Assembly (NCBI GenBank): GCA_024645155.1
Contig: JAHEGF010000020.1
Coordinates: 1-22,461 of the forward strand
Source: Phyllobacteriaceae bacterium
Lineage (GTDB): Bacteria > Pseudomonadota > Alphaproteobacteria > Rhizobiales > Rhizobiaceae
Direction of reading: 5' to 3'
DNA: 22,461 bases
The notes under the pieces were generated by a model, which saw only the letters and a program-made list of their open reading frames with translations, was not told the DNA's origin and made no database searches. Both the position numbers and the translations under genes were made by a program. Positions 6,012 through 15,154 of the stretch are shown one piece after another. Each line of letters begins with the position of its first letter. The stretch's first letter is position 1.

Positions 6012-7199
6012 ATGAGCGATCACGCGAACGAAGAAACTGGCAGATTTGGGCGCCGCGACGGCCCGCCAATTGTGCCCAAAACCGCTAATGAGGCGTTGCG
6101 CCCGGAAACCGGTGTTCCGCCACCCCGACGCTCCCGACACGCCCGTAATCGCTTTGTGGTTTTTTTGAACTTTGTCGTGACAAGCGCTGTCTTGCTTGTC
6201 ATTGCAGCCGGCTTTGCCGTCTATTTCGGCAAGATGCGTTTCGACGAACCCGGTCCGGTTCAGGTGTCCACCAATTTTGTCGTTAAAAAGAACGCAACAT
6301 TGCCGGAAATTGCCGAAGGTCTGGAAAACCGGGGTTTGATCAGCGATTCGCGGGTGTTTTCGCTCGGTGTCAGGGCCTATGGCAACGATACATCGTTGAA
6401 ATCCGGTGAATATGCCCTCAAGGCCGGTGCATCCATGCGCGATATCATGGAACTACTGAAAAGTGGCCGCTCCGTACTCTATTCCCTGACAATTCCCGAA
6501 GGACTCACCGTTGCCCAGGCTTTTGCCCGCATCGCGGAAAACGAAATTTTAACCGGCCCGATGCCCGGTGAACAGCCGCCCGAGGGAAGCCTGATCACCG
6601 ATACGCTGCGTTTTCAGCGCGGCACCTCCCGTATGGAAATCGTCGAAAAACTGAAACTCGACCAGCAAAGGATGGTCGAGGCGATATGGGCGCGCCGCGC
6701 GCCGGATCTGCCGATCAACACGATCGAAGAGTTTGTGACGCTTGCTTCCATTGTCGAAAAGGAAACCGGCCGAGCCGACGAACGCGGCAGGGTAGCCGCG
6801 GTTTTCATCAACCGGTTGCGCAAAGGCATGCGGCTGCAGTCTGACCCGACGATTGTCTATGGCCTGTTTGGCGGCAATGGCAAGCCGCCGGACCGCCCGA
6901 TATACAAATCCGATATTGAAAAGCCGACACCGTACAACACTTACACTATCGACGGGCTTCCACCGACACCCATCGCCAATCCGGGCAGGGCGGCGCTGGA
7001 AGCTGTTGCCAATCCATCCAAGACCGATGAACTCTATTTTGTTGCCAATGGAACCGGCGGTCATGTGTTTGCAAAGACCCTGGATGAGCACAACGAGAAT
7101 GTCCGGCTCTGGCGCAAAATCGAAGCCGAACGTCAGGCGGCAGAAACCGCTGCCAAGACCCAGGAAAATTCGGCTGGCACCTCCCAATCGGACCAATAG
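6012..7199 (+). CDS. mltG: Endolytic transglycosylase MltG
   Basis: An inner-membrane YceG/MltG enzyme that cuts nascent glycan strands of peptidoglycan and is thought to set their length. From the ATG at 6012 it has 395 residues: a proline- and charge-rich cytoplasmic start, one transmembrane helix at about 48-72, a LysM-like region (about 88-145), then the catalytic domain with ASIVEKETG (245-253, predicted catalytic Glu249), INRL, LQSDPT and TPYNTYTIDGLPPTPIANPG. An in-frame ATG at 5976 would add 12 residues; the MSDHANE start is closer to rhizobial relatives. The last 30 residues are a charged tail. It sits between fabF and yicC, a usual position in Rhizobiales. Confidence 0.94.
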   Translation: MSDHANEETGRFGRRDGPPIVPKTANEALRPETGVPPPRRSRHARNRFVVFLNFVVTSAVLLVIAAGFAVYFGKMRFDEPGPVQVSTNFVVKKNATLPEIAEGLENRGLISDSRVFSLGVRAYGNDTSLKSGEYALKAGASMRDIMELLKSGRSVLYSLTIPEGLTVAQAFARIAENEILTGPMPGEQPPEGSLITDTLRFQRGTSRMEIVEKLKLDQQRMVEAIWARRAPDLPINTIEEFVTLASIVEKETGRADERGRVAAVFINRLRKGMRLQSDPTIVYGLFGGNGKPPDRPIYKSDIEKPTPYNTYTIDGLPPTPIANPGRAALEAVANPSKTDELYFVANGTGGHVFAKTLDEHNENVRLWRKIEAERQAAETAAKTQENSAGTSQSDQ

Positions 7200-7222
7200 A
7201 TGACCAGCGGGCAGACCTAGCA

Positions 7223-8110
7223 ATGGCACTCCAGAGCATGACCGGGTTCGCAAGGTCGCAGGCCGATATTTCGCTCGCTTCTATTGTCTGGGAAATCCGC
7301 TCGGTCAATGGCCGCAGTCTCGATGTTCGCTTGCGCACACCGCAGGGTTACGACTGGATTGATGCCGATGCGCGCAAGGCGATCCAGCAGACCTTCGCAC
7401 GCGGCAACATCCAAGCCTCCCTGACTGTTACCCAGCACGCGATGGCTGCAAATCCGGTAGTCAACGAGGATTTCCTCAAGGATGTTGCCGGGCTGGCGAA
7501 GCGCCTTGAAAAACAGTTCGGCTGTAAACCTGCTTCTGCCGACGGGCTGTTGGCATTGAAGGGCGTCCTGGAACTGCCTGAAACCGTGATTGGTGACGTC
7601 GAAAAAGACATGCTGGGTACCGCAATCCTTGGCGCACTTGACGAAGCACTCGCCGGCTTGACAATGGCGCGCGAAGCAGAAGGCGCTGCCCTGGTGGCGA
7701 TCCTCAGCGAAAAACTGGCTGAGCTCGAGATATTGTCCGCCAGGGCAGAAGCCGATCCGTCTCGAAGTGCCGAAGCGATTAGGCAGAGGCTTTCCGCTCA
7801 GGTTCAGCTATTGCTTGACGGCTCGTCGCAGCTCGATGAGACGCGGCTGTCACAGGAGGCCGCATTTCTAGCGACCAAGGCCGACATTCGCGAAGAACTT
7901 GACCGGCTGAACACGCATATTTCCGCGTCACGTGAATTGCTGTCCGGCGACAGGGCGGTCGGTCGCAAGCTCGATTTTATCGCCCAGGAGTTCAACCGCG
8001 AATCGAACACACTTTGCTCGAAATCGAATGCCACTTCGATTACCGCTGTCGGTCTTGAAATGAAGGTTGTCATCGACCAGTTTCGCGAGCAGGTTCAAAA
8101 CCTGGAGTAA
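7223..8110 (+). CDS. yicC: YicC family endoribonuclease
   Basis: The 295-residue protein has the YicC N-terminal domain, starting MALQSMTGFARSQ with EIRSVNGRSLDVRLR at about 24-38. The C-terminal DUF1732 block carries GRKLDFIAQEFNRESNTLCSKS followed by the ITAVGLEMK segment. YicC of E. coli has been reported to act as an endoribonuclease affecting small RNAs; the role in alphaproteobacteria is less settled. The ATG lies 23 bases after mltG and the gene ends 3 bases before gmk, so the three are probably one transcript. The pairing of yicC with gmk is widespread in bacteria. Confidence 0.94.
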   Translation: MALQSMTGFARSQADISLASIVWEIRSVNGRSLDVRLRTPQGYDWIDADARKAIQQTFARGNIQASLTVTQHAMAANPVVNEDFLKDVAGLAKRLEKQFGCKPASADGLLALKGVLELPETVIGDVEKDMLGTAILGALDEALAGLTMAREAEGAALVAILSEKLAELEILSARAEADPSRSAEAIRQRLSAQVQLLLDGSSQLDETRLSQEAAFLATKADIREELDRLNTHISASRELLSGDRAVGRKLDFIAQEFNRESNTLCSKSNATSITAVGLEMKVVIDQFREQVQNLE

Positions 8111-8113
8111 CCC

Positions 8114-8770
8114 ATGGCACAATCCGAAAAATCGATTCGCCGCCGGGGCCTGATGCTGGTTATTTCCTCGCCGTCGGGAGCGGGCAAGTCGACGATTGCG
8201 CGCAATCTGCTGGAAAATGACACCGGTCTGGAAATGTCGGTCAGCGTGACGACGCGGTCGCGCCGCGCCAGCGAAATTGACGGTGTGCATTATCATTTCG
8301 TCTCCGAACGCGACTTTGCACGCCTGCGAGATACTGACGCCTTGCTGGAATGGGCAGAGGTGCACGGCAATTTTTACGGCACATTGCGAGAGCCGGCGGA
8401 AATCGCGATGGCCGACGGCCGAGACATGTTGTTCGATATTGACTGGCAGGGCGCCCAACAGCTCGGCGACAGGATGCGCGCCGACATGGTGTCGATATTT
8501 GTATTACCTCCTTCGCTTCGGGAACTGAAAGCACGTCTGCTTCGCCGTGCCGAGGATTCAGCCAAGACGATCGAGAACCGCCTCGCCAATGCCCGGATCG
8601 AAATCGAGCACTGGGTCGAATATGACTACATTGTCGTAAACGACGATCTCGGACGCGCCTATGCCGATATTCGTGCCATTGTTGACGCGGAGCGGCTGCG
8701 CCGTGACCGGATGCCGGGACTGTTCGATTTCGTAACCGGATTGCTCGATGAGAAGACCGGCGACGCCTGA
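8114..8770 (+). CDS. gmk: Guanylate kinase
   Basis: Transfers phosphate from ATP to GMP, giving GDP for nucleic acids and signalling nucleotides. The 218 residues show the P-loop SPSGAGKST (19-27), the GMP-binding part with SVTTRSRR (about 44-51), HYHFVS, and EWAEVHGNFYGT (75-86), then DIDWQGAQQL (108-117) and the lid region with LRRAEDS. The gene begins 3 bases after the yicC stop and has GGAG 8 bases before its ATG. It is the last gene of the plus-strand cluster; the 64 bases to the convergent rsmA show no clear terminator. Confidence 0.97.
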   Translation: MAQSEKSIRRRGLMLVISSPSGAGKSTIARNLLENDTGLEMSVSVTTRSRRASEIDGVHYHFVSERDFARLRDTDALLEWAEVHGNFYGTLREPAEIAMADGRDMLFDIDWQGAQQLGDRMRADMVSIFVLPPSLRELKARLLRRAEDSAKTIENRLANARIEIEHWVEYDYIVVNDDLGRAYADIRAIVDAERLRRDRMPGLFDFVTGLLDEKTGDA

Positions 8771-8834
8771 AATGCCGCGTATTTGCATCTGCTGCAGTTC
8801 GTACGGTAGCTGACTTTACCCGGTGTTTTCCGGA

Positions 8835-9665
8835 TCAGCCTGCACAGCGCACCAGTGCGGTGAATTCCTCTATCGTCAGGGTCTCGGCACGCCGTGTCGG
8901 ATCTATTCCGGCCTTGGCAAGCAAAGCTTCTCCGCCCGCCGGTTTCAGGCTCTGGCGCAGCATTTTGCGCCGTTGGCCAAATGCCAGTTGCGTAATTCTG
9001 CTCAAAACTTGCGGGTCGACGTCGGCGGCGTCGGCCTTTGGCACGAAGTGCACGACCGATGACGTTACCTTCGGTGGTGGCGTAAAGGCTTTTGGCGAAA
9101 GATCGAAGGCAATGCGTGCCGTTGTCCGCCATCCGGCAAGAACACCGAGGCGCCCATAGGCGGGCGTACCAGGTGCTGCCGTAATACGCTCGGCGACTTC
9201 GCGTTGAAACATCAGTGTCATCGATTTGAAGAATGGTGGCCACTTTTTTACAGTGAGCCACGAAACCAGCAGTGGCGTTGCGATGTTGTAAGGCAGGTTT
9301 GCGACGATCCCGACATCGGTATCTTCTGCGCAATGAGCCGCGAAGTCATACTCCAGTGCATCGGCTTGCACGATCGCCAGACACCCCGGATAGTGGCGCG
9401 AAATGTCTTCAAGCGCAGCTATGCAGCGCTGATCCTTTTCGATGGCTATGACCCGCCGGGCTCCTTCGGCGAGCAGTGCACGTGTCAGGCCGCCCGGTCC
9501 CGGTCCCACTTCGAATACGGTCGATTGTGTCAGGTCGCCCGCAGTCCGCGCGATCTTTCTGGTAAGGTTCAGATCAAGTAAAAAATTCTGGCCGAGCGAT
9601 TTGCGCGCCGACAGCCCGTGTTCGGTGATAACCTGTCGGAGTGGCGGAAGCCCGTCGCCGGTCAT
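8835..9665 (-). CDS. rsmA: 16S rRNA dimethyladenosine transferase (KsgA)
   Basis: Dimethylates two adjacent adenosines in the 3' terminal helix of 16S rRNA (A1518 and A1519 in E. coli numbering), a late step of small-subunit assembly. The 276 residues contain KSLGQNFL (22-29), the SAM-binding FEVGPGPGGLT (51-61), the acidic ribose contact in AIEKD (74-78), and the catalytic NLPYNI (123-128). The start ATG at 9665 overlaps the pdxA stop as ATGA, suggesting translational coupling. It is the last gene of the lptF-to-rsmA block; the surA-pdxA-rsmA order is shared with many proteobacteria. Confidence 0.97.
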   Translation of the reverse strand: MTGDGLPPLRQVITEHGLSARKSLGQNFLLDLNLTRKIARTAGDLTQSTVFEVGPGPGGLTRALLAEGARRVIAIEKDQRCIAALEDISRHYPGCLAIVQADALEYDFAAHCAEDTDVGIVANLPYNIATPLLVSWLTVKKWPPFFKSMTLMFQREVAERITAAPGTPAYGRLGVLAGWRTTARIAFDLSPKAFTPPPKVTSSVVHFVPKADAADVDPQVLSRITQLAFGQRRKMLRQSLKPAGGEALLAKAGIDPTRRAETLTIEEFTALVRCAG

Positions 9666-10669
9666 TTCCCAGCCCGCTGCACCATCTCGGCTGCAAGTTT
9701 CAACGCTGCTATCAGACTGTCAGGACGGGCAGTCGCATGGCCGGCAATATCGAATGCCGTGCCGTGATCGGGCGACGTCCGGATGATTGGCAGGCCGAGC
9801 GTCACATTGACCGCCTCATCGAAGGCAAGCGTCTTAGCCGGGATGAGCGCCTGGTCATGATACATGCATATCGCGGCATCGTAGGTCTCGCGCGCCGTTT
9901 TATGAAACATCGTATCGGCCGGGTAGGGGCCCTTGGCTTCAATTCCTTCGGCAGCAAGCATCTGCACGGCTGGACGGACGATCGTGTCGTCTTCGTGGCC
10001 AAGCGCGCCGCCTTCACCTGCATGCGGATTAAGCCCGGCGATTGCCAGCCGCGGCCAGGCGATACCAAAACGTTCACGCAGATCACGGGCAGCAATACGG
10101 GCGGTCTCGACAATTGCACTTGTTGTCAGCGCCGAGGAAACATCTGCCAACGGAATGTGGATCGTGACCGGTACGGTACGCAGTTCCGGTCCAACGAGCA
10201 TCATGACCGGCCGCAATGGCGCCGAACCGCTCTTTTCGATAAGGTGGGCGAGATATTCGGTGTGGCCCGGAAAGGCAAATCCGGCATCGTATAGTACGTG
10301 TTTGCTGATCGGGCAGGTGACTACCGCCGATGCTGCGCCCGATACAGCATAGTCTACCGCGCGGTCGATAGACTCTACGATGCCCGCTGCATTTTCAACA
10401 TTTGGCTGGCCGGCACTACCCGAGTACCTGTTGGAGAGTTTGACAACCGGCAGCGCGTGGCCAAATATCTCCGAAGCACCTTCTGGCGTCGTTTCTTCCA
10501 GTGGACAAGGTCGGCCCATCTCGACGAAGCGGTCAGCCAGATGATCCAGATCGGTAATCAGAAAAAAAGGAGCAATGTCATCGTCTGCGCGTCTTTCCCA
10601 GGCTTGGGCAGCCAGTTCCAGGCCAACTCCCGCAGGATCACCGGAGGTGAGCGCAAGGGATTGCCGCAC
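9662..10669 (-). CDS. pdxA: 4-hydroxythreonine-4-phosphate dehydrogenase
   Basis: Oxidises 4-phosphohydroxy-threonine with NAD in the DXP-dependent pathway to pyridoxal phosphate. The 335 residues begin with the family motif ALTSGDPAGVG (6-16), then CPISKHV with FPGHTEYLA, GLNPHAGEGGALGHED in the middle, and YHDQALIPAKTL followed by RTSPDHGTAFDIAG near the C-terminus. The conserved histidines of these motifs bind the divalent metal. The start is GTG at 10667-10669, 5 bases after the surA stop; no in-frame ATG fits the family start. Co-transcription with surA and rsmA is strongly suggested by spacing and a 4-base overlap. Confidence 0.96.
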   Translation of the reverse strand: MRQSLALTSGDPAGVGLELAAQAWERRADDDIAPFFLITDLDHLADRFVEMGRPCPLEETTPEGASEIFGHALPVVKLSNRYSGSAGQPNVENAAGIVESIDRAVDYAVSGAASAVVTCPISKHVLYDAGFAFPGHTEYLAHLIEKSGSAPLRPVMMLVGPELRTVPVTIHIPLADVSSALTTSAIVETARIAARDLRERFGIAWPRLAIAGLNPHAGEGGALGHEDDTIVRPAVQMLAAEGIEAKGPYPADTMFHKTARETYDAAICMYHDQALIPAKTLAFDEAVNVTLGLPIIRTSPDHGTAFDIAGHATARPDSLIAALKLAAEMVQRAGK

Positions 10670-10674
10670 GGCGG

Positions 10675-11613
10675 CTAACGCTTTGAAATCCGCGCTTTTT
10701 CGCGCAGTTCCTTCAGGTATTTGGCAGAAAGGTCCTCGGCTTTTTCGTTCACCGTGCCCTCATTGCTGAAAATCATTTGCGCGACCCGGTCGTCGGACAC
10801 TTCACGGGTGCTGCAGATACCAATGAATTCTACACCGCGTGGCGTTTCGCGGGCGCTGGTTGCCGAACCTGGTTTTGTCGCCTTGATCAGTTTCTCCCAA
10901 TCCGACGGCAGTTCCGGTTCGAGTACGCGCCCGAGATCGCGCACCGTCACATCAATGAGACCCTTGGCAAATTCACGTGTGCTGTCACAACCCTTGAAAC
11001 GCCCGCGCAGCGCATCAGCCTCGCGTTTCCTCTTTCCAAGTATCGACTTGCGCTGGTCATTCGGCACGACGAAAATGACCTGCTGCAAGAAGTATTCCGT
11101 GGCCGTCGGTTTTTCACCACCTTGTTGCAGCATGCGCTGCACGGCATCCTGTTCGCTCAATTGTCCTGTCGCCCGGTAGCGGGCACCAAGCGCCTGGTTC
11201 CAGCCTATCTGTACGCGGACAAATTCCTTGAAATGTTTTGCGGTGACACCGGTCTGATTGAGGACTTGGACCATCTGTGCCGGTTTCATGCGGTTACCGG
11301 ATGCAAATCTGGCAAAAGCCTCTTCGACCTGCTTGTCGGATACATTGATCCGCAAGCGCTGAAGTTCGACGGCGCGCAAGGCCTGCTCAATCATTTCATC
11401 GGCAGCTTTCTGACTGACATTTCCGCCCCGGCGTTGCAGTTTCAGAAAAGCCGCACGCCGGGCTATGTCATAGCTCGTCACCGGTAAACCATTGACAACA
11501 TACTTGATTTCGCTCGCATGAGCGTAGCCGGCAAACATGTTTGCAGCAAACATTGCACCGGAAAGCGGTAGTGCCAGCGCACACGCAACGATCAGAGATT
11601 TGAAAAAATTCAT
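10675..11613 (-). CDS. surA: SurA-type periplasmic chaperone / peptidyl-prolyl isomerase
   Basis: A periplasmic chaperone for outer-membrane beta-barrel proteins. From the ATG at 11613 the protein has 312 residues: a signal peptide with likely cleavage after AHA (residue 33), a SurA N-terminal domain (about 37-150, beginning IKYVVNGLPVTSYDIARR), and one diverged parvulin-like region (EYFLQQVIFVV to EFIGICSTREVSDD). E. coli SurA has two parvulin domains and is about 430 residues, so this is the shorter alphaproteobacterial form. AGGA lies 8 bases before the ATG; an in-frame TTG at 11619 is less likely. It follows lptD by 94 bases, fitting a role in LptD assembly. Confidence 0.87.
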   Translation of the reverse strand: MNFFKSLIVACALALPLSGAMFAANMFAGYAHASEIKYVVNGLPVTSYDIARRAAFLKLQRRGGNVSQKAADEMIEQALRAVELQRLRINVSDKQVEEAFARFASGNRMKPAQMVQVLNQTGVTAKHFKEFVRVQIGWNQALGARYRATGQLSEQDAVQRMLQQGGEKPTATEYFLQQVIFVVPNDQRKSILGKRKREADALRGRFKGCDSTREFAKGLIDVTVRDLGRVLEPELPSDWEKLIKATKPGSATSARETPRGVEFIGICSTREVSDDRVAQMIFSNEGTVNEKAEDLSAKYLKELREKARISKR

Positions 11614-11707
11614 CGGCAATATCCTGTTCTCATTACACCGTCACAAGCCATCGCGGTCAACTACAGCTGTTTTACGGCAAAACCTTGATGGCCGCCAATC
11701 ACACCGA

Positions 11708-14053
11708 TCATTCGAAACCGGGTGTCGCTGATCCGAAATCGCCAATCGTGCGGAATGCTATATGAAATCCGACACTGCGGGTTTTCTTTCCGGTTACCGT
11801 CGACTCGTTTTCCGATGCACTCATCCGGTATGTGAAACACTCGTCATCATAGGAGAAACCGATCGATTTCTTTACCAGCGTCGCGGATACTATGTCATAG
11901 GTCGCGGAACCAAACACGGCCCAGTTTTCGTGAACCTGCAGGCTGGCGCCGCCGCTCACTTCATGGCGATCAACGGGAAAGCCATATAGCGGTTGCGCCT
12001 GAATGTAGGAGTAGGCGACATTGGCCGATCCGAATACACCGGAGTTCGAAACAGCGACACTGGCACGGCGAACCTCGAAACTGTCCTTGTCGAACCGCGC
12101 AGAAGCTGCCACAGAAAGTCCGGCACCATTATCGATGCCGAACAACCCGACAAAATCGGAAACATTTGTCTGCAAGCCCGAAAATGCACCGGCATTGACC
12201 AGATCTGGCGACGCGTAGGGATTGCTGCCTGCGATGTGATAGGACTGGCCGAACAGACCATGCGCTGTCCAGCCGTTTGCAAAGGATCCCGAATAACGGA
12301 TGCCGACATTGGCGCGAGTTCCGCCTTCCATGCGGTCATATCCGGAGAACTTGTCGCGTTCGAACAATGTTGCCGCATCGAACACCAGGCTTTGCGCGTC
12401 CTCGTTTGGAATGCCGAGCGTACTCTGGTACTGGGCATCGGGGCGGACGAATATCTGTGCCATTGGCTCGAAAATGTGAGTGGCGCTGGTTGTCGAAAAC
12501 AGGATGGGCCAACGCGCTTCCAGTCCCGCTGTCACCATGGCGCGATAGTATTCCGAGCGAATGTCGGTTGCTATGCCGCCCAATCCCGGTGCAGCAGCAA
12601 TCGCCGTGGCAACCGAAGCAGGATCGGAAAATATCGCGTCGCCGCGGGCATGCAGCAGGGGTGTTACCACTATTCCGCCCTGGGTGATGAACTGGCGTTT
12701 CCATTCGGCTTCAGCAGTCACGCGGCCACTGGTCTCGGCAATACCCCTGACATTGCTCGCAGTAACATGCTGCACCGACCGGTTTATAACCCGGCCGTTG
12801 ATATCAAACCGCAATTCGCCGCCTGCCAGGGGCATGTCGGGAATATAGGTATAATCGAAGGTCGGCAGCACCCACGGTGCCTGCGGATCACGAGCAAACG
12901 CACTGGTATCGGGTATCGATTCCTGTACCTGGAATTTCTGAAATCGCAGATCGAAGAAGTTTCTGTTGTTTAGCCCGGTCAGATAGATTTCCGACCGCTG
13001 GACGGCCTTGTTGTATCCCTCGATCTGGTAGGTGCGCGCAAAATTCTTGTCGCTCTGGATGAGAACATCCCATCCGAAACTCCAGCGCGGATTGATTTTA
13101 AACGCTCCCCTGGATGCAATCAGGCCGCGTTGTTTGACGCTGCCGTCTACGGTACCCGGCGTGAAACGGTGCGGCCTTTGCTGGTTGATCCCGGCAATGC
13201 GCAAATTGTATTGACCGTTGTCAAAACGCTGGCGCCATTCCGCTTCGGCCAGAAAGCCCTGTAGGTTGTACCCCGTCGCTGTGACCGTGAGGTCATAGGT
13301 TGGTGAAAGCGCCAGATAAAACGGAACCTTGAGGCCGGCTCCAAGCTCACTCTTGTAGGTCAGACCCGGAAACAGGAATCCGGTTTTGCGCTTTACGGTG
13401 TGGTCCGGAATTTGCAGCACTGGCACCGTTGCGATCGGCAGTCCGAACAACTCGAATGTCGCCGCCTCGAAACGGATGGTCTTTTCTTCGCCGTTCCAGA
13501 TCACCTTGCGCGCCTTTATGCGCCAGATGGGGGCCTTGTCCGGATTGTCCTCACACGGTTCACAGGCGGTGTAGACACCTCGGTTGAAGATAGTCAGATT
13601 GCCGTCCCGGCGCTCGGCGCTGTCTGCCCCGAAATAGGTTTTGTCCGTGGTCTCGACGCGCAGCGAATTGACAAAACCGTCGCCGAAATCATCAGTAACA
13701 TCGATCGCATCGGCATAGGTTTTCGTGCCCTGGCGATCAATGATTTCGACATTGCCATAGGCTTTCATCCGTGACGTTTTCTGATCATAGATTACCCGCT
13801 CGGCAACCATGCGGATTCCGTCGTAGTCAATACGGACATTTCCGATTGCCGATATCGTGTCGTTGTCATGGTCATAGACGAGCGTGTCCGCCTCGAGAAG
13901 CATTGCAGCGTTGTCGGAGATGCTGGTGTCAACACCAAGCTGGGACTGCGCAGTGGCGGTCGTCGTCGCGCCAGCAGCAAGTCCCGCGATCACGGCGATC
14001 ACGGCTGTGCCTGCCAGCAAATGGGTTCGCAAGGATCGAAGATCCCTCTCCAT
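11708..14053 (-). CDS. lptD: LPS-assembly protein LptD
   Basis: The outer-membrane beta-barrel that inserts lipopolysaccharide into the outer leaflet with LptE. The 781 residues start with a signal peptide (cleavage near residue 35). An OstA/LptA-like jelly-roll follows at about 50-140 (LLEADTLVYDHDNDTISAIGN and similar repeats), then the LptD barrel (about 220-781) rich in alternating aromatic strands. Cysteines are seen at 164 and 167 (CEPC) and at 739 (DDECF). The ATG at 14053 has GGGGA 5 bases upstream and lies 12 bases after lptG; a TTG at 14065 would touch the lptG stop. Its partners lptF, lptG and surA are in the same transcription unit. Confidence 0.96.
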   Translation of the reverse strand: MERDLRSLRTHLLAGTAVIAVIAGLAAGATTTATAQSQLGVDTSISDNAAMLLEADTLVYDHDNDTISAIGNVRIDYDGIRMVAERVIYDQKTSRMKAYGNVEIIDRQGTKTYADAIDVTDDFGDGFVNSLRVETTDKTYFGADSAERRDGNLTIFNRGVYTACEPCEDNPDKAPIWRIKARKVIWNGEEKTIRFEAATFELFGLPIATVPVLQIPDHTVKRKTGFLFPGLTYKSELGAGLKVPFYLALSPTYDLTVTATGYNLQGFLAEAEWRQRFDNGQYNLRIAGINQQRPHRFTPGTVDGSVKQRGLIASRGAFKINPRWSFGWDVLIQSDKNFARTYQIEGYNKAVQRSEIYLTGLNNRNFFDLRFQKFQVQESIPDTSAFARDPQAPWVLPTFDYTYIPDMPLAGGELRFDINGRVINRSVQHVTASNVRGIAETSGRVTAEAEWKRQFITQGGIVVTPLLHARGDAIFSDPASVATAIAAAPGLGGIATDIRSEYYRAMVTAGLEARWPILFSTTSATHIFEPMAQIFVRPDAQYQSTLGIPNEDAQSLVFDAATLFERDKFSGYDRMEGGTRANVGIRYSGSFANGWTAHGLFGQSYHIAGSNPYASPDLVNAGAFSGLQTNVSDFVGLFGIDNGAGLSVAASARFDKDSFEVRRASVAVSNSGVFGSANVAYSYIQAQPLYGFPVDRHEVSGGASLQVHENWAVFGSATYDIVSATLVKKSIGFSYDDECFTYRMSASENESTVTGKKTRSVGFHIAFRTIGDFGSATPGFE

Positions 14054-14065
14054 TGACGTCCCCAA

Positions 14066-15154
14066 CTAACCGTCCTCCTTGTGAAGCAGGAAGGACAAAC
14101 CAAAAAAGGCAGCAACAATCACCGGGAACCATGCTGCCACAACCGGAGCGACGAATCCCGAACTGCCAAAGGCCTTTACCAAGACCGAAACGACATAAAG
14201 CAGAAACCCGGCTGCTATGCCACCCACAATCATCCCTGCAGACTGCCCGAAACGTACAAATTTCAGGGAAACTGTAGCTGCAATAAGTGTCATTGCCATT
14301 AATAGAGCCGGAAGAGCTACAAGTGACTGAAATTGCATGCGGAATGAGTTCGCCGCAAAACCGAACCCCTCGGCGATCCTTATCGTCCGTCTCAGGTCGT
14401 AGAATGCAACCGTTTCCGGCGCCGCCAGACGTTCCGCCACGAACTCGCTGCGCAGGTTTGTCTTCACTCGGACCTGCTTGAGATTTTCCGGTTCCACGCC
14501 GACACGAAACCTGCGGACATTGACCAGCACCCAATACCCGTCACGCAACAGCGCGCGTTTGGCATCGTCGCGCATTGTAATCGCGCCGTTTTCGCCCATT
14601 CGGATGAACACCGCGTCGACAAGCTCGGATCCCTGTTTGAGCACGGATCGCGAACCGATGATCGTAAGACCTTCATCGGTTCTCTGGCTCAACCACGGGG
14701 CATTTTGCGTATCCGTCCTGGCCGCATGTCCGGAACGCCACTCCGCTTCAATTTCCTCTGCCTTGGAAAAGCCCGCGGCACCGAGTGGGTTGAGGATCAG
14801 AATTGTCGCAATACCGAGCAGGAAAGCGCCAAGACAGGCAGGCATCAGGAACTGCCATGCCGAGACGCCGGCCGAACGTGTGACAACGAGCTCATAGCGG
14901 CGATTGAGCGATATCAATGTCGCCATCGCCGAAAACAATGCCACAAACGGTACTGTTTGCTGAATGATTGCGGGCAAACGCATTGCAGAAGCCCACAGCG
15001 CCATATCCGCAGAGTATTTTGGCAGTGCGGATGTCCGGTTGGAAAGTTCGGTAAAGTCGACGATAAATGCCAGCGCGGCGACGCCGGACAAAAACCACAT
15101 CGTGATGACCAGGTATCTGGCCAGGAAATATCGTCCCAGTGTCCAGCCGATCAT
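14066..15154 (-). CDS. lptG: LPS export ABC transporter permease LptG
   Basis: One of the two permeases that, with the LptB ATPase, lift lipopolysaccharide out of the inner membrane onto the LptC-LptA bridge. The 362 residues have a YjgP/YjgQ layout: three transmembrane segments in the first 125 residues (about 12-34, 58-82, 100-123), a periplasmic beta-rich domain, and three more helices in the last 90 residues. The NRRYELVVTRSAGVS segment (84-98) is the coupling-helix region that contacts LptB. The start ATG overlaps the lptF TGA by 4 bases (15151-15154), so translation is probably coupled. Being second and next to lptD supports LptG rather than LptF. Confidence 0.94.
   Translation of the reverse strand: MIGWTLGRYFLARYLVITMWFLSGVAALAFIVDFTELSNRTSALPKYSADMALWASAMRLPAIIQQTVPFVALFSAMATLISLNRRYELVVTRSAGVSAWQFLMPACLGAFLLGIATILILNPLGAAGFSKAEEIEAEWRSGHAARTDTQNAPWLSQRTDEGLTIIGSRSVLKQGSELVDAVFIRMGENGAITMRDDAKRALLRDGYWVLVNVRRFRVGVEPENLKQVRVKTNLRSEFVAERLAAPETVAFYDLRRTIRIAEGFGFAANSFRMQFQSLVALPALLMAMTLIAATVSLKFVRFGQSAGMIVGGIAAGFLLYVVSVLVKAFGSSGFVAPVVAAWFPVIVAAFFGLSFLLHKEDG

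Noticed and set aside
8771..8834. Possible terminator between convergent gmk and rsmA
   Set aside because: Only 4-bp stems (CCGG/CCGG and GGTA/TACC) and no T-run on either strand; too weak to call.
11669..11683. GTTTT/AAAAC hairpin between lptD and surA
   Set aside because: A 5-bp AT-rich stem with no T-run in the middle of an evident operon; likely chance.
12888..13073. Short open frames on both strands inside lptD
   Set aside because: They lie wholly within a clear LptD coding sequence and have no recognisable content. Long GC-rich genes commonly show such shadows.
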